From an uncultured Flavobacteriales bacterium (lineage in GTDB: Bacteria > Bacteroidota > Bacteroidia > Flavobacteriales_D > Crocinitomicaceae), in the NCBI GenBank assembly GCA_905480145.1, contig CAJQPA010000031.1, positions 1 through 64,000 on the forward strand: 64,000 bases of DNA, given 5' to 3'. Both the position numbers and the translations under genes were made by a program. Shown here piece by piece: positions 36,054 through 44,795 of the stretch (the stretch's first letter is position 1; every line of letters starts with the position of its first letter). The notes under the pieces are model-generated. The model was not told the origin of the DNA, made no database searches, and was given only the letters and a program-made list of their open reading frames with translations.

Positions 36054-36689
36054 ATGAAAATATTATCTATACTCATTGCCTTTTTAACCTTATCGTCATT
36101 CTCTTTCGGGCAAACTAGTTCTCAAACCATTTTAGATAAACTCTCTAAAAAAATGAAGTCACATAATTCATTTTATGTTGAATTCAGTGCGAACACAAAA
36201 AACACTGATACAGGAACGAACTCTACAGAGACTGGAAAAGGCTGGGTCAAAGGAAATAAGTTTTATGCTTCAATGGGTGAAATTGCAGTTGTATCAAACG
36301 GCATGAAAACTTGGACCATAGTTAAGGAGGAGAAATCAGTTTATGAATCGGACTCTGATGAAGATGAGGATATGATGAACCCTAGAAAATTGATGACAAT
36401 TTGGGAAGCTGGATTTAAAAATAAATTAGGGAAAGAAACGACAATCAACAATGAAAAAGTTGATGTGATTTATCTTTATCCTAAAAACCCAAGTGACGTT
36501 GAATACCATACAATTATTTTATACATCTCAAAAACAAAAGGAGAATTGAAAAAAGTAATTATTAAAACAAAAGACGCAACGTCTATGACATACAACCTGA
36601 AAAAATATACTCCAAACCCAACTATTAGCGATTCTAAATTTGTGTTTGACAAAAAGAAATACCCAGGTTATACCGTTATTAAAGATTAA
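36054..36689 (+). CDS. LolA-like outer-membrane lipoprotein carrier
   Basis: 211 aa from the Met at 36054, which starts a signal peptide (KILSILIAFLTLSSFSFGQ); the longer frame from 36015 has a TTG start and no signal at its end. The mature part has the LolA-type half-barrel pattern: QTILDKLSKKMKSHNSFYVEF, GKGWVKGNKFYASMGEIAVV, GMKTWTIVKEEKSVYES and a closing SKFVFDKKKYPGY. LolA shuttles lipoproteins across the periplasm. Bacteroidota have several LolA-like paralogues, so this may serve a special cargo. Confidence 0.82.
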   Translation: MKILSILIAFLTLSSFSFGQTSSQTILDKLSKKMKSHNSFYVEFSANTKNTDTGTNSTETGKGWVKGNKFYASMGEIAVVSNGMKTWTIVKEEKSVYESDSDEDEDMMNPRKLMTIWEAGFKNKLGKETTINNEKVDVIYLYPKNPSDVEYHTIILYISKTKGELKKVIIKTKDATSMTYNLKKYTPNPTISDSKFVFDKKKYPGYTVIKD

Positions 36690-36711
36690 AAAAATTAAGG
36701 TCGTTTTACAG

Positions 36712-36741
36712 AAAAGCATTCAGAAATGAATGCTTTTTTTT
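36712..36741 (+). terminator. Terminator after the LolA-like gene
   Basis: 11-bp perfect stem (AAAAGCATTCA and complement) with a GAAA tetraloop followed by eight Ts, 23 nt after the stop. It reaches the end of the convergent rnz gene and may also act on it. Confidence 0.85.
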
Positions 36742-37657
36742 ATGCGCTTAAATCATAAACGTTTCCATCTTCTACAACTTCACTTTGCTCAAAGATCTCC
36801 TTCGCTTCTTCAACATGTTTATCACCTGACTCATAGCGAGCGCTTAAGTGCCCCATTAATAACCTTTTAACCCCTGCTTGCTTTGCTATTTTTGCTGCTT
36901 GCCTAGCGGTAGAATGCATGGTTACTTTCGCTCTATCCATAAACTCCTCTGTAAAGGTAGCTTCATGGTACAATACATCCGCATTTCTAATAAAAGGAAT
37001 CACGTTTTCATAATAACGCGTATCTGAGCAATAAGCATATGACTTCGCTGATTCGGCTGGTCGGGTGTATTTTTTTGCTTCAATAATTTTACCGTTTTCA
37101 TCAATAACGTCTTTGCCCTCTTTTAAGCTTTGAAAATGCTCGATCCTAATTTTATCTGCTTGAACAAGATCACCAATTAACTTACGCTCCTTTTCTCGCT
37201 CTTTTATGATAAAACCACTTGTTGGCACTTTATGCGATAAAGGGAAATGTTCAATTGACATTTTATCATCTTCAAACAATACACCTGATTCATTCGAATT
37301 CACTTCATGGAAAACAAGGTCAAATGCTAGCCTCGAGCCGCTATAATTCAATTGATTTTCAAGAATTAACTTTAATTCTTTTGGGGCATAGATTTCGATT
37401 GATTTCTTTCTGCCTAAAAGGTGCATTGTACTCAATAGCCCCACCAACCCAAAGTAATGATCACCATGCAAGTGAGAGATTAAAATATGTTCTATTCTTT
37501 GAAATTTAATTCCTAATTTTCTGAATTGCATTTGAGTTCCCTCTCCGCAATCAATTAGAATTTTTCTTCCTCGACATTCGATGTATTGTGCAGTTGGTTT
37601 TCTACTAGAAGTAGGTAAAGCAGCTCCACTGCCTAAGATAGTAACGGTAAACTTCAC
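36740..37657 (-). CDS. rnz: Ribonuclease Z
   Basis: 305 aa, short-form (RNase Z-S) length. Metallo-beta-lactamase-fold endonuclease that matures tRNA 3' ends. Metal-binding motif SHLHGDH at 61-67, with further metal ligands in PLSHKVP, YCSDTRY and MGHLSARY, the HEATF motif, and an exosite-like insert around residues 160-190. The start is GTG at 37657 and overlaps the upstream STAS stop by 1 nt (TAGTG), so translation is coupled. cca, which adds CCA after RNase Z action, is elsewhere in the window. Confidence 0.94.
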   Translation of the reverse strand: MKFTVTILGSGAALPTSSRKPTAQYIECRGRKILIDCGEGTQMQFRKLGIKFQRIEHILISHLHGDHYFGLVGLLSTMHLLGRKKSIEIYAPKELKLILENQLNYSGSRLAFDLVFHEVNSNESGVLFEDDKMSIEHFPLSHKVPTSGFIIKEREKERKLIGDLVQADKIRIEHFQSLKEGKDVIDENGKIIEAKKYTRPAESAKSYAYCSDTRYYENVIPFIRNADVLYHEATFTEEFMDRAKVTMHSTARQAAKIAKQAGVKRLLMGHLSARYESGDKHVEEAKEIFEQSEVVEDGNVYDLSA

Positions 37658-37995
37658 TAATCAACAAGCTCTAACGCCTCTTTTGAAGATTTTACGATTG
37701 TTAGAACACGGTGTAATTGAGCAATCTCAATCATTTTTGAAACATTTTTTTCCAAACCACACAAAATAAATTGCCCGTTTGTATCCTTACACATTCTATT
37801 TGCAACCAATAAAGCACTCAATCCCGATGAATCGCAATACTTAGTCTCCTTCATGTCGATGATGATATTGTTTATGCTTTTGTTACTCAAAACAGTTAAT
37901 TCTGCTTTCAATTCTGGAGCGTTTGAAGCATTCAACTTATCAACTTTCGTATTAATTACGGCGGTATCTTTATTTTGACTAACTGTGAAATTCAT
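37657..37995 (-). CDS. STAS-domain anti-anti-sigma-like protein
   Basis: 112 aa, a single STAS domain of the SpoIIAA/RsbV type: FTVSQNKDTAVINTKVDKLNA, IIIDMKETKYCDSSGLSALL and a C-terminal helix (NVSKMIEIAQLHRVLTIV). The conserved phosphorylatable serine is present (Ser56 in the DSSG motif). No anti-sigma kinase of the RsbW type is adjacent, but a SiaB-like kinase lies 2.2 kb upstream. It is co-transcribed with rnz (1-nt overlap) from a TATTTTTG promoter 13 nt before the ATG. Confidence 0.88.
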   Translation of the reverse strand: MNFTVSQNKDTAVINTKVDKLNASNAPELKAELTVLSNKSINNIIIDMKETKYCDSSGLSALLVANRMCKDTNGQFILCGLEKNVSKMIEIAQLHRVLTIVKSSKEALELVD

Positions 37996-38008
37996 AGGTT
38001 GTTTCTTT

Positions 38009-38016
38009 CAAAAATA
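38009..38016 (-). promoter_or_regulatory. Promoter of the STAS-rnz operon
   Basis: TATTTTTG on the minus strand, 13 nt upstream of the ATG at 37995. The element touches the end of pyrB, so the leader is very short. Confidence 0.55.
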
Positions 38017-38022
38017 CTAAAA

Positions 38023-38955
38023 TTATTGACGTTTTATTTGAGATGCCAATAAATATATAACTGCCATTCTAATAGCCACTCCATTCTCCACTTGCTGAAG
38101 GATAATAGCCTGATCCGAATCAGCAACATCACTCGTTATTTCTACCCCTCTATTAATTGGTCCTGGGTGCATCACAATAATTTTTTTAGATAACGTATCT
38201 AAAATCTTCTTTGTTAATCCATACTGCATTGAATACTCTCTTAAAGATGGGAAATACTTCATATCCTGTCTTTCCAGTTGAATTCGTAGCATGTTGGCAA
38301 CATCGCACCATTCCAATGCTTTTTTCAAGTTGTGCTCAACCTTTATTCCTAATCCCGAAATATACTTTGGAATTAATGTAGTTGGACCACAAACCATTAC
38401 TTCTGCACCTAATTTTTGTAAGCAATAAATATTTGATAAGGCCACCCTAGAGTGAAGTATATCTCCTACGATTACTACTTTTTTACCTTTCACTTCGCCC
38501 AATTGCTCTCGAATTGAATAAGCATCTAGCAAAGCTTGTGTTGGATGTTCATGTGTCCCATCTCCAGCATTGATAACTTTTGCATCAATTCTTTCAGATA
38601 AGAATTTCGCTGCGCCAGGATTAGGATGTCGCATCACTACCATATCCACTTTCATGGATAAAATATTATTTACGGTATCAATTAATGTCTCGCCTTTCTT
38701 CACAGAGCTGCTGGCAGCAGAAAAATTAACTACATCAGCTGACATTCTTTTTTCAGCCAATTCAAATGACAATCTAGTTCTAGTGGAATTTTCGAAAAAT
38801 AAATTGGCTATCGTAATATCTCTTAATGACGGGACTTTCTTAATTGGTCTATTAATAACCTCTTTAAAAGCATCGGCAGTTTTGAATATCAAATCGATAT
38901 CATTCTTTGTCAAATGTTCAATTCCTGTAAGATGTTCTACACTTAATTTATCCAT
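38023..38955 (-). CDS. pyrB: Aspartate carbamoyltransferase catalytic subunit
   Basis: 310 aa. Second step of pyrimidine synthesis, joining carbamoyl phosphate and aspartate. The carbamoyl-phosphate motif STRTR is at 57-61 (in FFENSTRTRLSFELAE), with GDGTHEHPTQALLDAY, VVIVGDILHSRVALSN and MHPGPINRGVEI. No PyrI regulatory subunit is adjacent. It overlaps pyrR by 8 nt, so there is no intergenic space for an attenuator between them. Confidence 0.95.
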   Translation of the reverse strand: MDKLSVEHLTGIEHLTKNDIDLIFKTADAFKEVINRPIKKVPSLRDITIANLFFENSTRTRLSFELAEKRMSADVVNFSAASSSVKKGETLIDTVNNILSMKVDMVVMRHPNPGAAKFLSERIDAKVINAGDGTHEHPTQALLDAYSIREQLGEVKGKKVVIVGDILHSRVALSNIYCLQKLGAEVMVCGPTTLIPKYISGLGIKVEHNLKKALEWCDVANMLRIQLERQDMKYFPSLREYSMQYGLTKKILDTLSKKIIVMHPGPINRGVEITSDVADSDQAIILQQVENGVAIRMAVIYLLASQIKRQ

Positions 38956-39496
38956 TAGTTTCTGGTGTAAAAAGTACTACTTTATCTTCTCCCTCAATTT
39001 CTTTCCATTCAACAGAAACACGTTCTGAAATTAATGTATCAACCATTTTACCTATATAATCGGCCTGAATAGGTAAATCTCTTTGAAATCTTCGATCTAT
39101 CATCACAAGTAATTCAACTTGATCTGGACGACCAAACGCCAGCAATGCATCTAAACCCGAACGAATCGTTCGACCCGTGTATAAAACGTCGTCAATTATG
39201 ACAACATTTTTATTCTCTATTACAAAATCAATATTAGTCGCACTTGGAATTAACGGTATTTCTCTTCTACGAAAATCATCTCTAAAAAAGGTGATATCAA
39301 GATCTCCACAGAGAACCTCTTTACCCAAAATAGATTCTAAATGTTCTTTTATTCGGGTTAAAACATTAATACCTCTTGGCTGAAGACCAATAAGCACAGT
39401 ATTTGAGAAGTCGTTATGGTTTTCTATTAATTGATAGCAAAGACGCTTAATCGTTAGTTCAAAATGTTCAGAATTTAGAATAACTTGTCTTTCCAT
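38948..39496 (-). CDS. pyrR: PyrR-type regulator / uracil phosphoribosyltransferase
   Basis: 182 aa. PRPP-binding motif VVIIDDVLYTGRT (residues 98-110) in a type I phosphoribosyltransferase fold, with LIGLQPRGINVL and LDITFFRDDFRRREIP, which identify PyrR. In Firmicutes PyrR binds an mRNA leader to attenuate pyr genes and also has UPRTase activity. The frame extends to 39526, but an exact TATCTTTG element lies in that stretch, 5 nt before the Met at 39496. The start is therefore 39496 and the mRNA probably has no leader, so classical leader attenuation of this operon is unlikely. Confidence 0.92.
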   Translation of the reverse strand: MERQVILNSEHFELTIKRLCYQLIENHNDFSNTVLIGLQPRGINVLTRIKEHLESILGKEVLCGDLDITFFRDDFRRREIPLIPSATNIDFVIENKNVVIIDDVLYTGRTIRSGLDALLAFGRPDQVELLVMIDRRFQRDLPIQADYIGKMVDTLISERVSVEWKEIEGEDKVVLFTPETNG

Positions 39497-39501
39497 TGAA
39501 G

Positions 39502-39509
39502 CAAAGATA
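39502..39509 (-). promoter_or_regulatory. Leaderless promoter of pyrR-pyrB
   Basis: TATCTTTG on the minus strand, ending 5 nt before the ATG at 39496. Confidence 0.6.
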
Positions 39510-39589
39510 AGTTTTTTCCAATTCACTATTCAAGAAGAATGAAAAAAAACAACTATTGTCGGAAAAAACTAATAAATAGTCACTTCAAA

Positions 39590-39808
39590 CAACTTAATGA
39601 GTTGATACAAACGCTTAAATCAATAATTATTACCGTTTAAGTTTTAGATCAAAAAAGATTTTAAATTCTTCCTATCTTACATACTAATAGTAGGAAACTC
39701 TTTGGAGTTTTATTTGTTTTTGGTTTGAAACTTGACTTTGTGTATTTCATTTTTCTTCGAATTTATTGGTTGAATTCGCTTTTTAAGCATAAAGTCAAGT
39801 TTTTTTTA
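39590..39808 (+). ncRNA. Candidate structured non-coding RNA (plus strand)
   Basis: The ~300 nt between the pyrR promoter and the SUI1 gene has no ORF. On the plus strand it contains successive inverted repeats: CTTAAA/TTTAAG, TTCCTA/TAGGAA, an AAACTC-TTTG-GAGTTT hairpin, and an 11-bp repeat AACTTGACTTT/AAAGTCAAGTT (39729-39739 and 39790-39800). The last is followed by a run of Ts that reaches the SUI1 stop. I found no exact plus-strand promoter. It may instead be only a terminator region or leader structure. Confidence 0.25.
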
Positions 39809-40147
39809 ATTACCACCTTTCTTCTTAACACTATAACCAAGATCCTTCAGTAAGTTATATACTTTTTCTTTAAAATTTCCTTGGATTAATATTTCGCCGT
39901 CTTTAACAGAACCACCTACACCACACTTACTTTTTAAAACCTTTGCTAAAGCTTTAAGATCTTCGGACTGACCAACAAAACCTTCAACAAGCGTCACTTC
40001 TTTTCCGGCTCTCTTTTTCCTGTCAATGGAAACATATAAAGACTGTTCACTCGCATCTAATGTTTCCGATTCTTCGGATTCGTTAAAATCATATTCGAAA
40101 TCTGGATTTGTTGAATAAACAACATTGATTTTTTTCTTTTTTGCCAT
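39806..40147 (-). CDS. SUI1/YciH-like translation factor
   Basis: 113 aa from the Met at 40147 (AKKKKINVVYSTNPDFEY); the frame to 40180 adds an unlikely hydrophobic stretch. The C-terminal ~80 residues form the eIF1/SUI1 fold: YVSIDRKKRAGKEVTLVEGF, LKALAKVLKSKCGVGGSVKDGEILIQG and the closing LLKDLGYSVKKKG. The bacterial YciH homologue influences start-site fidelity. That is interesting next to the many leaderless genes here, but the link is speculative. Confidence 0.9.
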   Translation of the reverse strand: MAKKKKINVVYSTNPDFEYDFNESEESETLDASEQSLYVSIDRKKRAGKEVTLVEGFVGQSEDLKALAKVLKSKCGVGGSVKDGEILIQGNFKEKVYNLLKDLGYSVKKKGGN

Positions 40148-40219
40148 TGGAATAAAGTATTCAGAATTATACAAGGACAAGAATACTGAAAATAGAAGAA
40201 ATGAGAAACTTAATAGATA

Positions 40220-40777
40220 CTATTTTAAGAGATCAATTTTAAACGTAAAAAGCATATTTCCATCTTTCAAAGCGAAAAAACTATGTTTTAATGGACTGCC
40301 TGACTTTATTCGTGTGGTTATAAAACCTAAACCTGAACCACCCTTTGTGGTTAAAAATTCATTTTCTAAAATAGACAGGTATGTCTTTTTCAATTCTCCT
40401 TTTGAATAATTATTAATTCTCTCAATGTAATTATCAACTTTCTGAAATTCATCTGTTGATATCATATTTGCCATAGAGATATGAAATTTATTCTCCGATT
40501 CTGAAAGAATAAAATACCCTAATTGTCTATTTGCCTCATCTTTTTGTCCGTGTAATCTCAAGTTTTGAAGCCCCTCAATTATAATTGAGAAAATCCTCTT
40601 TGCGACTTGCTTGTTGACGTTTTTTGACCTTAAAAGGTGTTCAACATTCAATGTTAAACTACTTACTAAATCTTGAGAAAATGGTCCGAAATGAGAAACT
40701 AAAACCTTGCAACCTTTTTGAGAGACGATTGCGTCTTGCTGATTTTGATAAATTTCTCTTATTTCGACTGTCGTCAT
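40220..40777 (-). CDS. SiaB-like protein kinase (DUF6272)
   Basis: 185 aa. GHKL-like small kinase pattern: a N-box-like helix KRIFSIIIEGLQNLRLHG (Glu68, Asn72) and the glycine loop TTKGGSGLGFITTRIKSG. In Pseudomonas the relative SiaB phosphorylates a small partner protein (SiaC) controlling a diguanylate cyclase. No SiaC-like gene is adjacent; the nearest possible substrate in the window is the STAS protein at 37657. It lies 8 nt downstream of the large T9SS cargo gene and is probably co-transcribed with it. Confidence 0.78.
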   Translation of the reverse strand: MTTVEIREIYQNQQDAIVSQKGCKVLVSHFGPFSQDLVSSLTLNVEHLLRSKNVNKQVAKRIFSIIIEGLQNLRLHGQKDEANRQLGYFILSESENKFHISMANMISTDEFQKVDNYIERINNYSKGELKKTYLSILENEFLTTKGGSGLGFITTRIKSGSPLKHSFFALKDGNMLFTFKIDLLK

Positions 40778-40785
40778 ATTTTTAA

Positions 40786-43700
40786 TTACTTATTCAGTAT
40801 TATTGAAACTACACCTTTTTCATTTTCCTTCCCTTCCTTGTTATAATCAATAATGAAATAGTATGATCCAACGGGTAATATCTTACCCTCGTATGTACCA
40901 TCCCATCTTTTGTTATTGTACTCACCTTGAATTGAAGTAAAAATATTATTCCCCCATCTATTAAATACTCTAACAATATTGTCTGGGTAGGTTACATCAA
41001 TGTCTAATATTTCCCAAGTATCATTTGTCAAATCCCCATCCGGAGTAAAAGCAGTTGGAATTGTAATCTCACAATTTTCAATTGTAATTGAAACCACACT
41101 GGCAAGGCCTTCACATCCGTTATTAGATTCTGTAACATAGTAATTTGTTTGCCCAAGACTTAGAAATGGAGATAAGCTAAAGCCATTCGATAAAACACTT
41201 GATAAGGTCATATCAGAATACCACGTATAAACTCCGCCATTACCTGTCGCAATTAGTTCTGACATTTCGACTCCTTCACAATAAATAGCGTCAGGACTAA
41301 CAACTGGAGCACTAGGAATAGTATTTATTACAATTTCTTGCGTGTCATTTAATGAAATTAAGCAATTCGCATCGGACAAACTCGTTAACACATAAACACC
41401 TTCTGCACTGCCTATGTTTATTGTATTCGTAGTACTTGTGACAGTTTGAGCGACACCATCTAACGTATATTCAAGTGTATAATCAGCAGCACCAGTTACA
41501 TCAACACTTAAATCTACAATAAAATCTCCACTACAATATACCCCCCCACTTGAGAACAAATTTAATATTGGAGCAGAATTAAACAAAACATTAACGGGAG
41601 CAATAGATTGACAACCAACCGAGTTCTCCAATTGCACATAGTACACTGACCCACTTGTAATGTTATTCGCATTCATTAAGGAGGCTGTTGCACCAGCATC
41701 AGACCAATACGTTAAAGAGCCTGTGTCAGAACCTGCAGTAACAGATGAAACCGTAAGATCTATTCCATCAGGCTCACAAATAGGAGCTGGATCAGAAATA
41801 ATCAAAACTGGATTACCAATAACATTAACAACTTGTATCGCAGAATTTTGACATGCTCCTGCTGGTGTTGTGTACTCAATTGAAATTTGATCTCCAGATG
41901 AATAATTTGTTAAAATACCCGTCAGTGTATTGATCGTTACAGATCCTGATCCAGTTTGATTTGAAATAGCGAAAACACCACCTGTTGTCACAACAGAACT
42001 TATCTCATTGACAGATGACTCGCAAAAGTCAATGCTGGCAAAAGATGCATCATCAAGGTTTGTAACGTTCACTATTTGCGTTGAAGAGTTTTGACAACCT
42101 CCAGCTGGAGTTGTATATTGAATTGTCACTTGATCACCAGCAGTATAATTCGAAAGAATACCCGTTCCACTATCAATTGTAACTGCATTTGATCCTGTTT
42201 GAGAAGCAATTGTATAAACTCCGCCTGAAGTGGCCACTGAAGATATTGTATTTGCAGTAGAAGAACAAAAATCAGAACTCGCAAAAGTTGCATCGTCTAA
42301 ACCTGTTACGTTGACCACTTGTGTTGAAGAATTCTGACATCCTCCAACTGGAGTGGTATATTGAATTGTAACTTGGTCTCCAGCTACATAATTAGAAAGA
42401 ATACCCGTTCCACCATCAATCGTAACGGCATTAGATCCCGTTTGAGATGCAATTGTATAAACTCCGCCAGAAGTGGCTACTAAAGAAATAGTGTTTGTTG
42501 TAGAAGAACAAAAATCAGAACTTACAAACGTTGCATCATCTAAACCTGTTACGTTGACCACTTGTGTTGAAGAATTCTGACATCCTCCAACTGGAGTTGT
42601 ATATTGAATTGTTACTTGGTCTCCAGCAGTATAATTCGAAAGAATACCCGTTCCACTATCAATTGTAACCGCATTAGATCCTGTTTGAGATGTTATTGTA
42701 AAAACACCTCCGGATGTAGCGACTGAAGATATAGCATTAGTGGTTGCTGCGCAAAAGTCAGAACTAATAAACGTTGGGTCATCCACTAAAGTTATTGTTA
42801 CTGTTACAGGAATTCTGAAGCTCCCAGGGCAAACTGTTACATAATAAGTCGTTGTCGCAGTCAGTAGCGGCGTAGTATAAGTTGTTCCTGTCCAAATAGA
42901 AGTGCCTCCAAATTCTTGATCATACCATTCAACATCAGAACCTACAGGTAATGATCCTATAACAGTCGCCGTTAAGTCCACTGATGAATTCGTACAAATT
43001 ATCGCATCCGTTGTAGCCAAATCAAAAACTGGAATAACAAAATTTCCAATACCATTAGCTCCGCCAGTTGCTCCATTAACATTAAAATTTTCAACAAAAG
43101 GTGAATTAGTTACTCCTGCAGTTCCACCCAATAAATTTTGGGTTGGAGTACCAGACGAGTAAGAGATGCTGCCGCCGGCTCCAGCCCCACCAGGACCGCC
43201 TGCTTCTCGATTTAAGGATAAAGAGGAATATTGAAGGTTTTGATTTCCTCCATCTCCACCAAAAGCATTTAATTTTATTGTTGCTGGCATTGGGGCAATA
43301 TTGTCAATTAAAATTGAACCAGCTGCACCACCGCCACCAGCGCCATCGTTCCCTCTTCTCGTTGCTCCTCCGCCTACTGGAAGATCTAGAGGATTTGAAT
43401 TCTGTCCATCCTGCCCATTTACTTCAATAATTCCATCTCCAACGATTGATCCGTAACTCGTAATGAAAACAATTCCACCACCGCGACCGCCAGATCCTGC
43501 TTGATCACTATCTTGATCGCCAGCTCCTCCGCCACCTCCAAAAAATGTTCTGCTAATATCATAAGTTAATGGATGTCCTCCTCGACCTCCGTTATTTCTT
43601 CTTCCGTCATCACCCCAAAGCGGATCACGCGGTCCAAAAACTGTTTCATCTAGGTCGTTTGAAGCAATCGTATAGCCTCCTCGACCACCTCCTGATGAAA

Positions 43701-44709
43701 TAACACCTCCAATTGGTGGTGTTTCTAGATTCCAAATAGGAACAAAGTTCAACGGAGTTCCAAAAGTAGCAATATCCTGAGGTATACCATCTCCAGTATA
43801 CGTTCCTGTCCCAATATTAGAACCTCCTCCACCACCAGCATTGGTGTACCCTGCACCTCCACCACCATTGGCAGCGCCAGAGATTCCATATCTCGAGTAT
43901 ATTAAGTCCAATTCAGTATGAAAACCAAAAATACCTTCTCCTTTTTCCGAGCCTTCTGCAGGATCAGATGTTCCGAGAAATGAAACATTGTCATAACCCG
44001 ATGCAATTCCAGTAATACCGACTGGATCCACTTCTCCACCTCTAAAGCCAAATTCTGAAGCACTTATCGAAGAGTTCGTCGCAACATTGAGCTCAGTATC
44101 CACTTCTATGGCAACAATTCCTCCTATTTGACCATCCCAAATTTCAGGAATAATTGAATTTAACCCGCCGTTAACGGTTAAATTATCGAAGCGAGGAATT
44201 CTAACAACTTGAACTTTTCCTGATTCCGAATAGCTATTCTTTAAGTTACATTGCAATAATATTGTATTACTTCCAGTAACACTTAACACTTCAACTTTTT
44301 CAAATTTACCAGCATTATTGTAAGAACTTATACCACCCCATATATCTATATAATTTCGCCAATCGCTTTGGTTCCAAAAATCATATTGTGGAAAAGGTGG
44401 TACTGTATAGTTTCCAAAACCGTTATCAACTGTTCCAGTAGACACAGCTATGTCAGCACCTTGCATTTGAATTACAAGTATTAAGTCACCTGCCGCCAAA
44501 TCATTTGTAAACACTCCACCAATCATTGCGTTGTCATCAACTATAATTGAATTCGTTCCTAACGCAGCATCAGCTGTTAAAAATGTATAGGAGTTAACAA
44601 TGTTATCGGCTGTTGACGCAATGTAATCGCCATCTTTTGCTCGCTGTGTATAGCTAATTTGAGAAGCCATCAAGGCAATTAGCAAAATAATTCCATTAAT
44701 CGTTTTCAT
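40786..44709 (-). CDS. Large T9SS type B cargo protein with tandem repeats
   Basis: 1307 aa. A signal peptide (TINGIILLIALMASQISYTQ) is followed by a ~500-residue N-terminal part rich in glycine clusters (GISGAANGGGGAGYTNAGGG; FGGGGGAGDQ; GAGGGGAAGS). An Ig-like segment follows (about 565-640, VEWYDQEFGGTSIW... TTTYYVTVCPG), then four 81-residue repeats (643-966), further Ig-like modules, and a C-terminal gliding-motility-type sorting domain (TIPTAFTPDGDLTNDTWEIL; VRVFNRWGNNIF; WDGTYEGKILPVGSYYFII). The last domain directs export by the type IX secretion system and surface attachment. It is likely an adhesin or surface structural protein. Confidence 0.9.
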   Translation of the reverse strand: MKTINGIILLIALMASQISYTQRAKDGDYIASTADNIVNSYTFLTADAALGTNSIIVDDNAMIGGVFTNDLAAGDLILVIQMQGADIAVSTGTVDNGFGNYTVPPFPQYDFWNQSDWRNYIDIWGGISSYNNAGKFEKVEVLSVTGSNTILLQCNLKNSYSESGKVQVVRIPRFDNLTVNGGLNSIIPEIWDGQIGGIVAIEVDTELNVATNSSISASEFGFRGGEVDPVGITGIASGYDNVSFLGTSDPAEGSEKGEGIFGFHTELDLIYSRYGISGAANGGGGAGYTNAGGGGGSNIGTGTYTGDGIPQDIATFGTPLNFVPIWNLETPPIGGVISSGGGRGGYTIASNDLDETVFGPRDPLWGDDGRRNNGGRGGHPLTYDISRTFFGGGGGAGDQDSDQAGSGGRGGGIVFITSYGSIVGDGIIEVNGQDGQNSNPLDLPVGGGATRRGNDGAGGGGAAGSILIDNIAPMPATIKLNAFGGDGGNQNLQYSSLSLNREAGGPGGAGAGGSISYSSGTPTQNLLGGTAGVTNSPFVENFNVNGATGGANGIGNFVIPVFDLATTDAIICTNSSVDLTATVIGSLPVGSDVEWYDQEFGGTSIWTGTTYTTPLLTATTTYYVTVCPGSFRIPVTVTITLVDDPTFISSDFCAATTNAISSVATSGGVFTITSQTGSNAVTIDSGTGILSNYTAGDQVTIQYTTPVGGCQNSSTQVVNVTGLDDATFVSSDFCSSTTNTISLVATSGGVYTIASQTGSNAVTIDGGTGILSNYVAGDQVTIQYTTPVGGCQNSSTQVVNVTGLDDATFASSDFCSSTANTISSVATSGGVYTIASQTGSNAVTIDSGTGILSNYTAGDQVTIQYTTPAGGCQNSSTQIVNVTNLDDASFASIDFCESSVNEISSVVTTGGVFAISNQTGSGSVTINTLTGILTNYSSGDQISIEYTTPAGACQNSAIQVVNVIGNPVLIISDPAPICEPDGIDLTVSSVTAGSDTGSLTYWSDAGATASLMNANNITSGSVYYVQLENSVGCQSIAPVNVLFNSAPILNLFSSGGVYCSGDFIVDLSVDVTGAADYTLEYTLDGVAQTVTSTTNTINIGSAEGVYVLTSLSDANCLISLNDTQEIVINTIPSAPVVSPDAIYCEGVEMSELIATGNGGVYTWYSDMTLSSVLSNGFSLSPFLSLGQTNYYVTESNNGCEGLASVVSITIENCEITIPTAFTPDGDLTNDTWEILDIDVTYPDNIVRVFNRWGNNIFTSIQGEYNNKRWDGTYEGKILPVGSYYFIIDYNKEGKENEKGVVSIILNK
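41812..42783 (-). repeat. Four tandem 243-bp coding repeats
   Basis: In-frame units of exactly 243 bp (81 aa) begin with Asp-Asp at 42783 and end near 41812. The spacing is confirmed by the shared string ACCTGTTACG at 42301 and 42544. Units 2 and 3 are the most alike and unit 4 the most diverged. Each unit has one Cys after SDF (IDF in unit 4) and one in GGCQN (GACQN in unit 4), which could form a disulfide. Confidence 0.9.
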
Positions 44710-44795
44710 AAAAAATATTTATTCAAGAAATAAGAAGATCATTAACACTGGAAAACTCCAATATTAGTCAGACGAATATAACCAAAAAAAGTTGG

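Noticed and set aside
38570-39028. 152-codon plus-strand ORF across pyrB and pyrR
   Set aside because: It is the antisense shadow of two conserved genes and has no recognisable protein features.
39729-39808. Terminator for the SUI1 gene
   Set aside because: The T-run is on the plus strand, opposite to SUI1 transcription, so it cannot end that transcript; it is kept as part of the ncRNA candidate.
41812-42783. Regularly spaced repeats that might suggest a CRISPR-like array
   Set aside because: The units are 243 bp, in frame and coding throughout, with no unique spacers; they are protein repeats.
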